Source: Periplaneta americana (lineage: Eukaryota; Arthropoda; Insecta; Blattodea; Blattidae). Taken from it: a stretch of DNA of 64,000 bases. The stretch spans positions 193,975,543-194,039,542 of the forward strand of contig NC_091119.1 of the NCBI RefSeq assembly GCF_040183065.1, written 5' to 3'. Shown one piece after another: positions 43,101-56,027 of the stretch (position 1 is its first letter; each line of letters opens with the position of its first letter). Position numbers and translations under genes: made by a program. The notes beneath the pieces were generated by a model that saw nothing but the letters and a program-made list of their open reading frames with translations, made no database searches and was not told the origin of the DNA.

Positions 43101-46100
43101 TCATTATTGTGTATGATTAGACCTGATTAATTAACTGAAGGTAGGCCTAATTATTCAGCATTGAAGTGAAACTGATTTTGAAAATAACGCTTTCTAATTT
43201 TATTTCATATTATTCATATTGCCCCACAATATATTCAAATTACCCCACATTTTTTAAAATTCTGTACAGCTTTGGATGTAAATCGATAGTTCAATTGTGA
43301 CTTCAGTTTATAAAATTTCTATTGTTCTCTCAACATGTAAGTACAATAGTTCATATTATTATTATTAATAGCGATAATATGAGTATATTTCAAGGAAAAT
43401 GTTAAAATGTTTGAAATTACTCAAATTACCCCTCTTTACTATACAACTTAATTATAATTAACAAACTGTTCCTCATTTCAAGCGAACCGCCAAATTCATA
43501 TTCTGCTTTACATGGACATTTTTTGTTACCTTAATACTTTGCTCAAATTTTAACTTATTTAATTAAATGCAGAGGCTCTTCGGAAATTAAAAAAAAATAA
43601 TATAGCGGTAACGAAGTAATGTCGAAGTAAATATAAATGAAACCTCCAGATACCCGAGGAAAACATACCCATCGCCGCATTTTACACCATGTGTAGAGTA
43701 TTAATTATTGTCTTTTTTGACCAATGAATTCATTTATTTCTAAGTTTAGTAATCGATTTCGTCAAATTCTTGAACTGTAATACATTTTTGTAATGTTCTT
43801 AGGTTGCAAGGGAGATGTGGGCCAAAACACTGTGGGTTAATCTCAACCCCCAAGCACTGATTGACGGAATGGACAACTTTATTAGAGACTTCAGACGCTT
43901 CAACAAAGCAGTGAAACAACTACCTATCGGCCAGGTTCTGGATATGTTAATGAAACAGTTCAAGAATTCAGTGCCACTCTTTGTGGAGCTGAAAAATGAA
44001 GCGCTTCGAGACAGACACTGGAAGGAACTGATGAATAAGACTGGTTAGTACAAACGACAAAAATCATACTCCTGCGGAAACTTGATATTACTTTATAATA
44101 CTGGGTGTTCATTTCAAATTGTGTCATGACGTCACTGTTGTTGGGTCACCGATTTGAAGCGAGTTTCAGTTTATATGTTAGAGAAGTTGCCTATTATTTA
44201 AGGCGTTCTTCAATCTGAACTTGAGAATGTGTACGGTATAACTTGAACGTCGTAGCAACAGATGGCGGTCTGTACGGTCTGTGTGCTAGCATAACCTCTT
44301 TCGAACTGTGTTTTGCGCCGGCAAGTCGTACGCAGAGTATTTGTTATCATCGGTTGCGTACGGTAACATTCCACAACACAAATCAAATGCTCCGTATCCA
44401 TGTTGACCGTCGAAGTTAATGTCAACAAATACGTAAGTAATCGTCTTAACCCTCTCCCCATATCTCGACAGTACGTATTTCCAAACAGTTCACATTCCTG
44501 CCACTACCGGCGTTACCGTACGTATCGGCACGTACTCTTCAGAATGAACGCCGTACTTGCTAGCCAACTTCTCTGCCTCTTAGATTATACACCTGAGCTG
44601 CGGAAGTGTAGGAAGATTGAATTCTCTAGGCTCATCAGCTAGCCACATGACGGCATGCAGCGAGCCAAGACACATTTTGAACTGAACACCCAGTATAATA
44701 AACTCTTCCGATGTACATAATATTATTATTTGTTATAACTTTAATATATTGGCAATGTATGATGTCTACTTAACATAGAAACATAGGCTGCATATTTACA
44801 ATGGCACATCGATCGGAGTCTTAGGTTCGAATCCCTTAAAATACCATGGAAATTTGTTTGATGTCAATGTGATGTACTGTATGAGGTTCAATGTTACACT
44901 GTTCTCATGTCAGGAAAGTTTGTCAATAGACTGCTAAATTTTCGCTAATTGAATATCCCTCATTTGTCGTAATACAATAACAAACCAAAGGACTGCTTTT
45001 TTAAATTAAAACTAAGGAGAGTGACAAGAAAAATGTAGATAGCTATATAATATCTATTTCCCACAACATAAGAAAAACGACAAATAACTAGGGTCAAATT
45101 ACAAGTAAATTATAAGTGATTTTTCTTACAAACATCTATATTTTTAAGATTTATACAAAAATAATTATAATATGAATCATATCCATGAATTCGATCAAAA
45201 ATTGATGTTAACATCAACAAAAATGGAACACAAAACAACCTAGTCATGATTAGAGTTTTTCAGAAGAAGAAAAAAACATAATATTTTCTTTAATCTTGAA
45301 GCAACGTCCCTTTCTTCCTTTGGTTCGGTATTAATAACAAGTTTTTAGCACAATAAATTGTTCCTTTGTATTGAATATAAACATAGCAGGTATTTCATAA
45401 AATGATGCGTAATAATTACTGACTCACAACACGTTTTTCCCTTTAGAAAGGCCATACTGTATCACAGAAATATTTCCAGGTTTTCTCGAAGTGAGTACAA
45501 CTGATTCTTTATTTAATATATGTTGTTTCTTATTATTCTTGTAACCTACTTTTATCCAATTTGTAATAATAGGAATGCAACGGTCAAAATTGTTTTACTT
45601 CTTTTATTTTTATGGTACCGGTACTTCAAATTTAAGATTGGCCAGTTTTCTTAATTGTCACATACATTTTATCAAGAAATGACACTGTCGCATGACAAAT
45701 TTTTCGAAAATATTTAACAAAGAAAAAAAATTACAGGATAATTAAGGAAACCCTATTGACTGCGTAAAACTTGTACTGTATATTGGAATTAAAGTAATAA
45801 AATAAAATAAAATAAAACTTCATATTTAACATTGTATTGTCTTTTATTTTATGGACTCGTCCATGTAACTTATAGCCTATACATATAGGCCTACATGTAT
45901 CCCAGTGTAATAATGAACTCGTTCAGGCGGTCTCGCCTATCTTATCATGTGTGACGTAACCAAATTTTGAGTGTGTAAGCGTCCTCGAGTTTACTGCAGT
46001 ATAGTAGGCCGTGGATTATGTAAGGAAGTGCCTGTTTTCATGGTACCATGAGTGATAATAGTTTACAGAAAATCTTCTCATTTCAAAACGTTACAATTTT

Positions 46101-49100
46101 TCTATTCTTGTAGGTCGAATATAAATGTTTCTGAATTTATGAATTTAAATACTATTATAGTCACAATCATGCCATGGTATGAAAGAGAAATTTCACAATC
46201 TCGAGCGGGAACCGAACCTGCGACTTCCTGTTCTCCGGTCAGGCGCTCTACCACTGAGCTATCGAGTTCGTCTCACGCCAAACGCTTGGAATTATCCTTT
46301 CATACTGGCGACTCTGTTATAGAGTACTGTCCATAGCGTCTGATCTAGTCAGCACTGCTTATGGTTTGAAAGAAACTTTACAAATGTAATCTTCATCTTA
46401 CGATGTTATTTTTATCAGACAACCTATCAAAGGTAGAGACGTGATCTTTCATAGTATTGTAGATATGGCATACATATAATTTTTTTTAATCGTAAAAATA
46501 TTTTTTTCATATAACAGAAGGACAGTGTTTTTCACATACTAATTTTCATTTTATTACAAGATACAGTAGTGGAGGAAAATATGTTGCATATTTCGAAAAT
46601 TTTACAGCTGTAAGCTGTACCTAACCCCTTAAGAGGTTCCTGTGACAAATTTTATTCACATACACGGGGCTCTTTCTTATTTGTTTACACAATAGAGGAA
46701 ACTATGTATTTTTCGACATAAATAGCCTCAAATCTATATACAACTTCTAGATGTAACTTTCTTTCTAACTTAATATGTACTTATATTTGAAGTTTTGATG
46801 TTTCAAAATTTCCTTCTGATATATTTTAGTTTATAGCTACTTATTTTAATACATTTAATCTGACCATTTAGGAAATCATCAGCAAGGAAGATCTCATCTC
46901 AAAAATCTAAACTGTTCGTTTTTATTTTCGGTCCAACATCCAGTTATGTGCTATGTATGTCGTCATTGTTCTACAAAAATTTTAATTGGGAATCTCGTCC
47001 TCTCTTTTACATGAAACTTTCCTTACTGTAGAGCACATCTACTGAAATTTGTTCAATTGCATATCAATATCTATCTCCCAGGAGTTCATAACTACACGAA
47101 AAAAAATAATTTCACGAAAAAGTTTGTAAATGTTTTGAATTCTACGGATATCCATAGTTTATTCACAAAATATGTGTTCGTCCAATCCTTAGACGTTTGG
47201 CAACGAAGCCATTAGTCTTCTTGCAATCCAATGCTTTTGCACCAAGATATCTGCTTAGATTTATTTATTCCGTGTAAGAGATTCTGTAAAGCTATCTAGA
47301 TAGCTGTTATTTCTGCATTAAAATCTGTTGAATATGGACCAACATTATGATAAACTGAAAAAGAGGGCATGTAACTGCAGATCCAACACTTTCTTCAGGT
47401 GATCTGAGTGATTAGTATCTAACGGTGGTTTGCATATTTCGAATTGATGGTTTTTAGTGCTAAAGCTCTCATTAGTGTTGAGCGAGTATTCCAATTTTTT
47501 AAGTTTAGATCTACACATAAGTTATATTTTATTGTTAAGTTTTTTCTCTACTTTGCTAGCTGTGAAATTTCTGTTATTTTATAGGCTACCTATAACTCCC
47601 CCTTTTTTTAGTCTCTTTACTGACACTCTTTTTCATTTTTGTTTTGTTACCGATAAGCTGCTATAATTTAATGTGTAACACTTTTATTAAGCCGCCAGAG
47701 AGAACAGTTATAATCGCCCCATTAAAAGGCAAGACACAACAGAACTCAAAGACAGAATAACAAAACCGACCAAACAAGTGTTCTTTTATAAAAGTTTTTA
47801 TATTAGTGTTATACTATAAGTTTTATATTGCATTTTAGAAATTGATTGATATTAAGTAAGCTTAGTATTACTATTAGCACTAATTACTAGTAGACACACA
47901 AGTACAAGCGACATCCATAAATGTATCACACACTTAATCACGAAAAGAAGTTCACAGAACACACACACCAATGGCTAGGTTTCCAATTTACAAATGTTAA
48001 TTGTTAATTTTAATTATAATGCAGCTGAAGATGATGCAAAAAATGGTATCGAAAATGTTCATGTAAAAATCTTATTCATGTAAATGACTATTATAGTAGA
48101 TAAGCATTGGCGGCTTAATAAAAGTGTTACACATTAAATGACACTCTTTTGTTTCAGTGACTGTTAGATATTCTAACCAATTTTTCATACTGTATTAAGG
48201 CTGTTTTTGTAACTCCTTAACATTTTAGTTGTTTGTAAGTACTTCCATAGCGATAGTTGGAGTTCTACTAAAAAATGTTAAATTCGTTTTTTTATTAAAA
48301 CTCTCATGGTTCGAAGCAAACTAACATTCCTTTCTAGTGTATAGGGAAACGAGAAAATCTTTTTCTTCAGGAGTTGAAAACAAACAAAAATTTTGCATTG
48401 CGATATAAATTCGATTTAATCAGATTCGTCTTATGAGTAACAACTAAAATTATCCACATTTTTATAACAAATAATAGTCCATATTCGTATGTTTATTTTC
48501 AGGAATACATTTCGACATGTCGCCTGATAGATTCACGCTAGAAAACATGTTTGCCATGCATCTGGAGAGATATCAAGAAATTGTTGAAGAGATCATTTCC
48601 AACGCTATTAAAGAATTAGCAATAGAAAAAGGTGTCAAAGAGATATCAGATATCTGGAGCGCCATGACGTTTACTGTACTGAAGCACATGAAAGATAAGG
48701 TTGACAGAGGTTACATTATGGGACCTGTGGACGAAATCATGCAAGTTTTAGAAGATAATTCTATGAACCTACAAAGCATGGCAGCTTCTCAGTAAGAACC
48801 ACTTGCATCATTATCTTTAAAGTATCAAAATGCTGAAAAATGTTTTATGCTCGACCATGCCGAAATGTAGTAATTATACACCTGGTAGTAACCTCATTAA
48901 AGTACACCTATTCATTATAATTCAGCTGTTCAGCCAATGACAAACCACCTTTGTACCGTTATAAAACCGCCAGTATCGATTATTCTCGGATATGCAATCG
49001 AAAGACAATTAGCGAAAAGTCACGGAGGTTGGAAATCCAATACTGTCGCAGAAGGTTATGTTCTGTTACTATAGTAATTAGCGTTAATTGTAAATAATAT

Positions 49101-52100
49101 TCAAATAAATTCAATTTGTCATCTCGTTTTTCAATTCTAAATCAATTTCCATGTTATATCAAGACTAATGTTCTCTAGGTTATAACAAGGTCAATGATAT
49201 TCGTGCCTCGTAAAAAAGCAATACTTTCGCGTCTGCGCACATCTCACAATTCAGGTCAGTTCCGTTCATCACTTACATAACCATAACATGAAAACTTATG
49301 AATAATTTCAAGTTAGAAATATGGTCGAGCATAAAAAGTCGTATGAAACTTGCCTATAATGGTAATTAAGACGCTCGTATGAAAATTATGAAACTCGCTT
49401 GCGCTCGTTTTATAAACAAACATACTCGCGTCTTAATTACTGCCATTATAGGCTCGTTGCATAATGTACTATTAAGTGTAGTTGACAATCGACTGTGTGC
49501 TTCCTTATAGGTTTGTGGGACCTTTCCTTCCGGTGGTTCAGAAGTGGGAGAAGACGCTTTCTATTATAAGCGAAGTAGTGGATGAACTTCTGATCGTACA
49601 AAGGAAGTGGCTATACTTGGGGGGGATACTCATCGGGGGTGATATCAGGCAGCAACTTCCAGAAGAGGCTAGGAAATTCGATGACATTGATAAGATATTT
49701 CGGAAGGTAATTCAAATTCTGTTATAAATAACACCATAAAATTTATTTAGTCTTACGTTAAAAAGTGTAAAATTGTTAAAAAAAGGCATATACCTTCGAC
49801 AGACGGCCCGTTTCAACGCTATGTCACGTCATCTTCAGTGTCTCTTGAACCACTGGTGATCTTGACTCTACGATGTGCACTTGTCGATGGTAGGGGTGGG
49901 GGTGTGTTGTGCCTATGGTGGGGGCTGGTTGTTTGTGTGTTATGATGTATTATGACGTCGAATAATGTGTGTGTATTGAACTGCAATTGTGTGTTAAGTA
50001 TATGTTGTGGGTATGCTATTGTATTCTTATATATTTCGTACTGTTCTAGGATGTTTAATTATGAACTTTTTGGTGTGATGTGTAAAATTTCCATATCTGT
50101 TTCTATATTATTGTAGTCATCATTATTGTTGATAATGTGGTCTGCATAATTTTATGTGATGTAGGATTTGGTTATAGCTTTAATATGTTCATTATATCTT
50201 GTAGGAAAGGATCTTCCTGTCTGTCCTATGTAAAAATGTGGGCAACTATTGCATTTTAGTTTGTAAACTCCAGTTGAATTATATTTATTTGAATGTTTAA
50301 TGTGATTATTTAGGTATTTCTGTGTTGTATTATTTGTTTTGCATGCTATCTTGTATTTTAGTTTTCTGAATGAAGTTGCAATTTTGTGAGTATTGGTATT
50401 GTGATATGTTAATGTTATGTATTTATTCTCGCGTAGTGTTTGTGTTGGTTTGTTCTGTTTTTGTTTTGCCAAAACATTCAAATAAATATAATTCAACTGG
50501 AGTTTACAAATTAAAATGCAATATTTGCCCACATTTTTACATAGGACAGACAGGAAGATCCTTTCATACAAGATGAACATATTAAAGCTATAACCAAACC
50601 CTACATCACATCAAATTATGCAGACCACGTTATCAACAATAATCATGACTACAATAATATAGAAACAGATATGGAAATTTTACACATCACACCAAAAAGT
50701 TCACAATTAAACATCCTAGAACAGTACGAAATATATAAGAATACAATAGCATACCCACAACATATACTTAACACACAATTGCAGTTGAATACACACACAT
50801 TATTCGACGTCATAATACATCATAACTCACAAACAGCCAACCCCCAACATAGGAACAACACACCCCCACCCCTACCATCGACAAATGCACATCATAGAGT
50901 CAAGATCACCAGTGGTTCAAGATACACTGAAGATGACGTAACATAGCGTTGAAACGGGCCCTTTTTTTAAAACAATTTTACACTTTTTTTAACGTAAGAC
51001 TAAATACATTTTATGATTTTAACAAGGTGTTAACGAGAACTTTAATCAATGAATAACGACGATATAAATTACAACTTCAATTTTCGTTCTCTTCCCCATA
51101 AATTCCCCCTTTTCTAACAAACGACGTAATGCCCTAGTTCAGAACCTATAAATTGCCTATTTAATTTTCGAGGTCACTCATTTAGTCGCAATGCGAAAGG
51201 ACAGGGAACCTTTCAATTGCAGATTCAGAATTCACGGCGTCTCTCCTAGCCGTCTTCACCTGCCTTGTCATCGAACAACAGACGACAGAGTCTTCTCGAC
51301 TCCTCCTGCACTCCGAAATGACACAGTTCATTTCAATGTGCAGATCTACACCAGCCATTTCTTCCTCGTCCCGTCCCGTGATCACTTTGATCACATTTCC
51401 GTCCCCTCGCGTATGTGGTACCTAAGAGGTTACGTCCATTTTCGGTTTTCCCCTTCAAAATTTTCTAGAACTCCTTCAGTGGAGCAGCGTAACCCGGAGT
51501 GAGACTAGTGGCCAACAGACTTGGAGCTTACATATTTAGTTTCTTACAGCCCCGAACCACTTGCAAGGACGCGTTTTGCGTACCTTTTAAATTTGTCCTC
51601 CAAATTCTCCTCTTTCAATTCAATTCGTTCTCTCTTTCTCTCTTAAGGACACCCGACTGTTTTTAATAATTGTCTGCAAGCTCCCATAAACTGTAACGAA
51701 GAAATATATTTGTGTAATAATGATGACGTTGTCTAGAGTATTTTGTTTAGTCTCAGCGTATAAGTAAAATAGTAGAAATAAAGATTTTAATATATAGAGT
51801 GTAACAGAATAGGTATTCATAATTTTCTGATGTTATAGAGGGAATGAAATTAAACATTTGTTCTTAATAATGTCCGAAAATGCTCCGTTTTCAAGTGATA
51901 GTGGTATGAAGGAAAAAACTAAAGAATCTCAACTTGGAAGAACTCATGAGAACAGCAGAAATTAATACTTTAAGAGCCATAGTAAGCAAAACAAGATTTG
52001 ACAGAGTTAAGAACCAGGATGTGAGGAAGAAATGTAATATTACAGATGTTGAGACATTTATCACAACGAGAAAAAGGGAATGGATCTACCAAGTGTATAG

Positions 52101-55024
52101 AGCTTACAACACGAGACTTATTAAGGCAGCAAAGAACCTACGTCCTAGAGGAAAAAGAGGAGTGGGCAGATCTCTCAAGAGATGGAATGAGACGTAATCA
52201 TCATTGACATAGTGTGTGTAAATAAACAGGCTTGTGCCTATAGAAAAGAAGAAGAAGACGAAGAAGAAGAATTTCGAAAGTTATTTTATTTACTTCCTAT
52301 GGGTACACTAACTTTTTTTTATCTAATATTAAATATTTAGAAAATGGTATTGACAAACTATAGGAAATGTTCAAAATTGCAACCGTCATTGTTGACACAC
52401 TAAGTATAACACTGTACGATTGAACGACGAATCCTTCGAAATATCTGTAGTCAGTTAGGAAGATCGTCAAAAGCAAGAATAATTTTAGCAACTAATTCTT
52501 CTGCTGTGTCGATGGGTGTTTCATAAACAATTGATTTAATATGACCTCAAACACAAAAATCAACTGGAGTCATATCTGGGGAACGTGCCGGCCAAGAAAC
52601 TGGACCTTCTTTCCCTATCCAATGATTTGGAAAATGTACATTTAAATAATTTCGACAATTTAAGCCGAAATGTGCGGGTGCACCGTCGTGTTGAAAGATC
52701 ATGTTTCTACAGATATTAATTGGGACATCTTCAAGTAGCTTCGGAAGCATTTCAGCAAGAAAAATACCATAAACATGTTCATTCAATGGCGCAGGCATGT
52801 GATATGGCCCCACTAGATAGTTATCAACAAATGCAACCCAAATATTTTCAGAAAACTTCCATTGATTACGGAGATTCTCCACAGATTTAGGATTCTTGTC
52901 ACTTCAAATGTGACTGTTGTGTGTATTAAAAAGCCATCTCTTGAAAAACATGTCTCGTCTGTCCATAATATGTGTGTAGCAAAATGAAGATATAATGTGA
53001 GTATATATACGAAGCTTTTCCGATCAATACTTTATTACGAAAAAATATTTATTTTCATGTCCTCTATTACATCATAACATTAGGAATATTTATTGTTACA
53101 CTCTGTATAAAATGTCTAGGTATATGTTAGGTATGCAAATGAAATTTAAAAATAAAGAACCACGACGCAAATTCAGAGAGATAATGACGATCAATTTCAA
53201 TCGGCTCTATGCCCTGTGCATTCAAAAACTTTATCACTGATCGTACTTCACAGGCAGCGGGAGCTGGAATAGGAACGTTCATCTTCAACCAATGCAACGA
53301 AGCTACTGAGAGCACTCGGGAAGTTCCGCTAGCGCATGTGCCATGCAAGAAGATTACTCTATCACGTACACGCAGTCGCTTCACGCAACATATGGTTTGG
53401 TAGGTGTAGGACGAGTGGGAAAGTTACTTAATGAACGCGTATATATATTTTCATGCTTATACTTAAAATCAGTTGTATTGCAAATGTATTTAATTCAAAT
53501 GTTTTAATAACGTTACGATAAGCAGTATCACCTGTCCTGGATTCCTGATGACAGAATCTGCCAACCCTGGGCCAAACTATTTTTTTTTATGTACGCCCAA
53601 GAACCTGTACGTGGAGGGTTTTTTTTTGACACATTCGGATTTTATTTTACAAAAGCACAAAAGTGTCTCATAAAATGTTGTTGTTGTTGTTTTCTAATGC
53701 CAGGCGTTTGACAAGTCATTTGACCTCTTGCACTCCAATATTTTTCAAAGATATTATCATGGCCGGCCACTGAAGCACAGATTTTGAGGTGTTCCGAATC
53801 CATTTCTTGGTTTGAGTTGCACAATGGGCAGTTATGGGACTGATTTATTCCAATTCTATGCAGGTGTTAAATGGCAAGTTGTAGCCGATTTAAGTGAACA
53901 TCATATTTTAACGTTTTGGTGGCTACTTCATTCACACACAACCCCCAGAATGTCTGGAGGACCACACCTGCTGTTGGTCGACGGGTCCATTGGACCTAGC
54001 TGGGAGAACTTGTTGATCACCAGTTTTCCCTCCTTAAGCCACTGGAAGACGATTTTAGTGTCATAGCAGGTCAGCACTAGGAACAGAAAAGTAGAAAGAG
54101 GAGGAAGGAAAGGGAAATGAACCCCTAGGCCTCGAATGCTCTAATGCCGTTAGGGTCGAAGAAAGTAAGAGTTCAGTCAGAGGATTGGATAGGAAAGGGT
54201 AAAGAGGGAATTAGGTATTGGATAGAGGAAAATTATACCAAATTCAGTCATTAACTCATCAAGCTGACCAGTGCTAATGGATGAGTAGCCCCTCCCTTTA
54301 GTTCAGCTCGTAAAATTATGCTTACTAACAGCTGCACCACAGGAAGGTAATTTCGCTCTTATTAAGCAGAAACACACAAATTTCAGCTTTTTACTGAATT
54401 TTGCATTTTATGGTGGACTAAAAAAAAACTACAACAGTGTACTTAGCATGCTTTTAAACATAACATTACTTACTTTAACAGTATTTTGGCACATTTCGCA
54501 TTTACGGTGATAGAAAAAATCTACTATCTCTAGTTATGGACCATTTTGTCTATTCTAAATACGAGTTATAAAATGCAGACTATATTTTTGCAGATAATGT
54601 TGGATACAGCGAAGAATCCTAATGTGAAAGAATGCTGCGAGGTCGAAGGCCGGCTAAGCGAGCTGCAAAGTCTCGGCGATGGCCTGGAACGGTGTCAGAA
54701 ATCGCTGAACGATTATTTAGACTCCAAACGAAACGCATTTCCACGATTTTTCTTCATATCTGACGATGAGTTGTTATCAATTTTAAGCAGCAGCGAACCA
54801 TCATGTGTTCAAGAACATATGGTTAAGGTGAGTACTGGATACAATTAACGATATGGAAGCTAAACGGAAACATTTTATTAATACGTAACATATGCCGATT
54901 GTATATTTGCGAAGTCATTCCATCTGTCACTTTTATTTGAACTTAGACACCAGTCCCACGTGTGGTGTGGGAAGATATCGACATGTCAATTATATTTACG
55001 AAAATAGGTACCATACCTATTAGA

Positions 55025-55063
<39 letters not shown>

Positions 55064-55592
55064 CATTAAGGGATATGTCAATGTAAAAGTTATTTTAAAG
55101 AACAAATTTCTTTGCTGAATACAACCTACCTGTATTTTTCAAATACCGGTATTACTTCAATCTCAAATAAGTAATTTTGGAAAATTTAATCCATATAGTA
55201 CTGTATAAGGAAAATTTGTACCTGTTCATGATTTTCTAAATGTATATGTACATCTGTTAAGAATCCCTGTATTTTCTTCAGTGCGGACATTTGAAGAATA
55301 GGAAGGAAGGTAATGTTATACTCCGTAACCTAGAAGCGATTTAATTGTTATATTACAACGCATTACAATTAGTTATATTCTCAAATCGTCTAATTCTTAG
55401 CTGGTGGTGTATTCTTTTAGCCACTGCAGGAGGTAATACACATTTACATTACATTTTTACATTATCTTCTGTAGTAGATGAAAATAAGAAATGAAAATAT
55501 TCACTTAAAGAATGAAAAGATTTTTACGTTTCAAATTTTAAATGTTAATAATTCGGGTTCCTTAAAAGCCATTTGTAAGTAAGTAAGTAGTA

Positions 55593-55663
<71 letters not shown>

Positions 55664-55973
55664 GTTAAACTGGAGAATTTGCATGGTAGCTTTGAACCAT
55701 GCCGTTACGGTTACGACCAAATTTAACTAAATACACAATGTCGCCAACATAATAACATGACGTGGGTCTGTGGCGTTGTTAGAAAGAGATATTTGTTTTT
55801 TTTCTCTCTCTCTCTCTCTCTGCCTCCTTCGTCCTGAACATTACCGAGAGATAGCACCAGTGTTACTCTCATCTGTTTCAATGTTTTTCCCTGGACGACC
55901 AATTTGTTTGAACGACATTTCTACATAGAAAATTAAGACAGATCTTACAAGCGATCTCCAGTTGATCATAATC

Positions 55974-56027
<54 letters not shown>

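Larger units (their letters stand above)
51795..53105 (-). mobile_element. Mariner-type transposon with nested RTE fragment
   Basis: Ends tagagtgtaacagaataggt and the complement of cagagtgtaacaataaatat pair over ~45 bp, flanked by TA (51793-51794, 53106-53107). The transposase is on the minus strand (52540-52990). An RTE 3' fragment lies at 51910-52271. Confidence 0.82.

Noticed and set aside
46200..46266. Functional tRNA gene on the minus strand
   Set aside because: No T at position 33, mismatched acceptor stem and no terminator run directly after it.
46052..46336. 94-codon frame overlapping 46200-46266
   Set aside because: It reads through a tRNA-like sequence in antisense; the resulting peptide is a familiar false ORF of that kind.
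51191..51502. 103-codon frame rich in Pro/Ser/His
   Set aside because: No family match, no splice or promoter context, and a comparable frame on the opposite strand; likely an old repeat.
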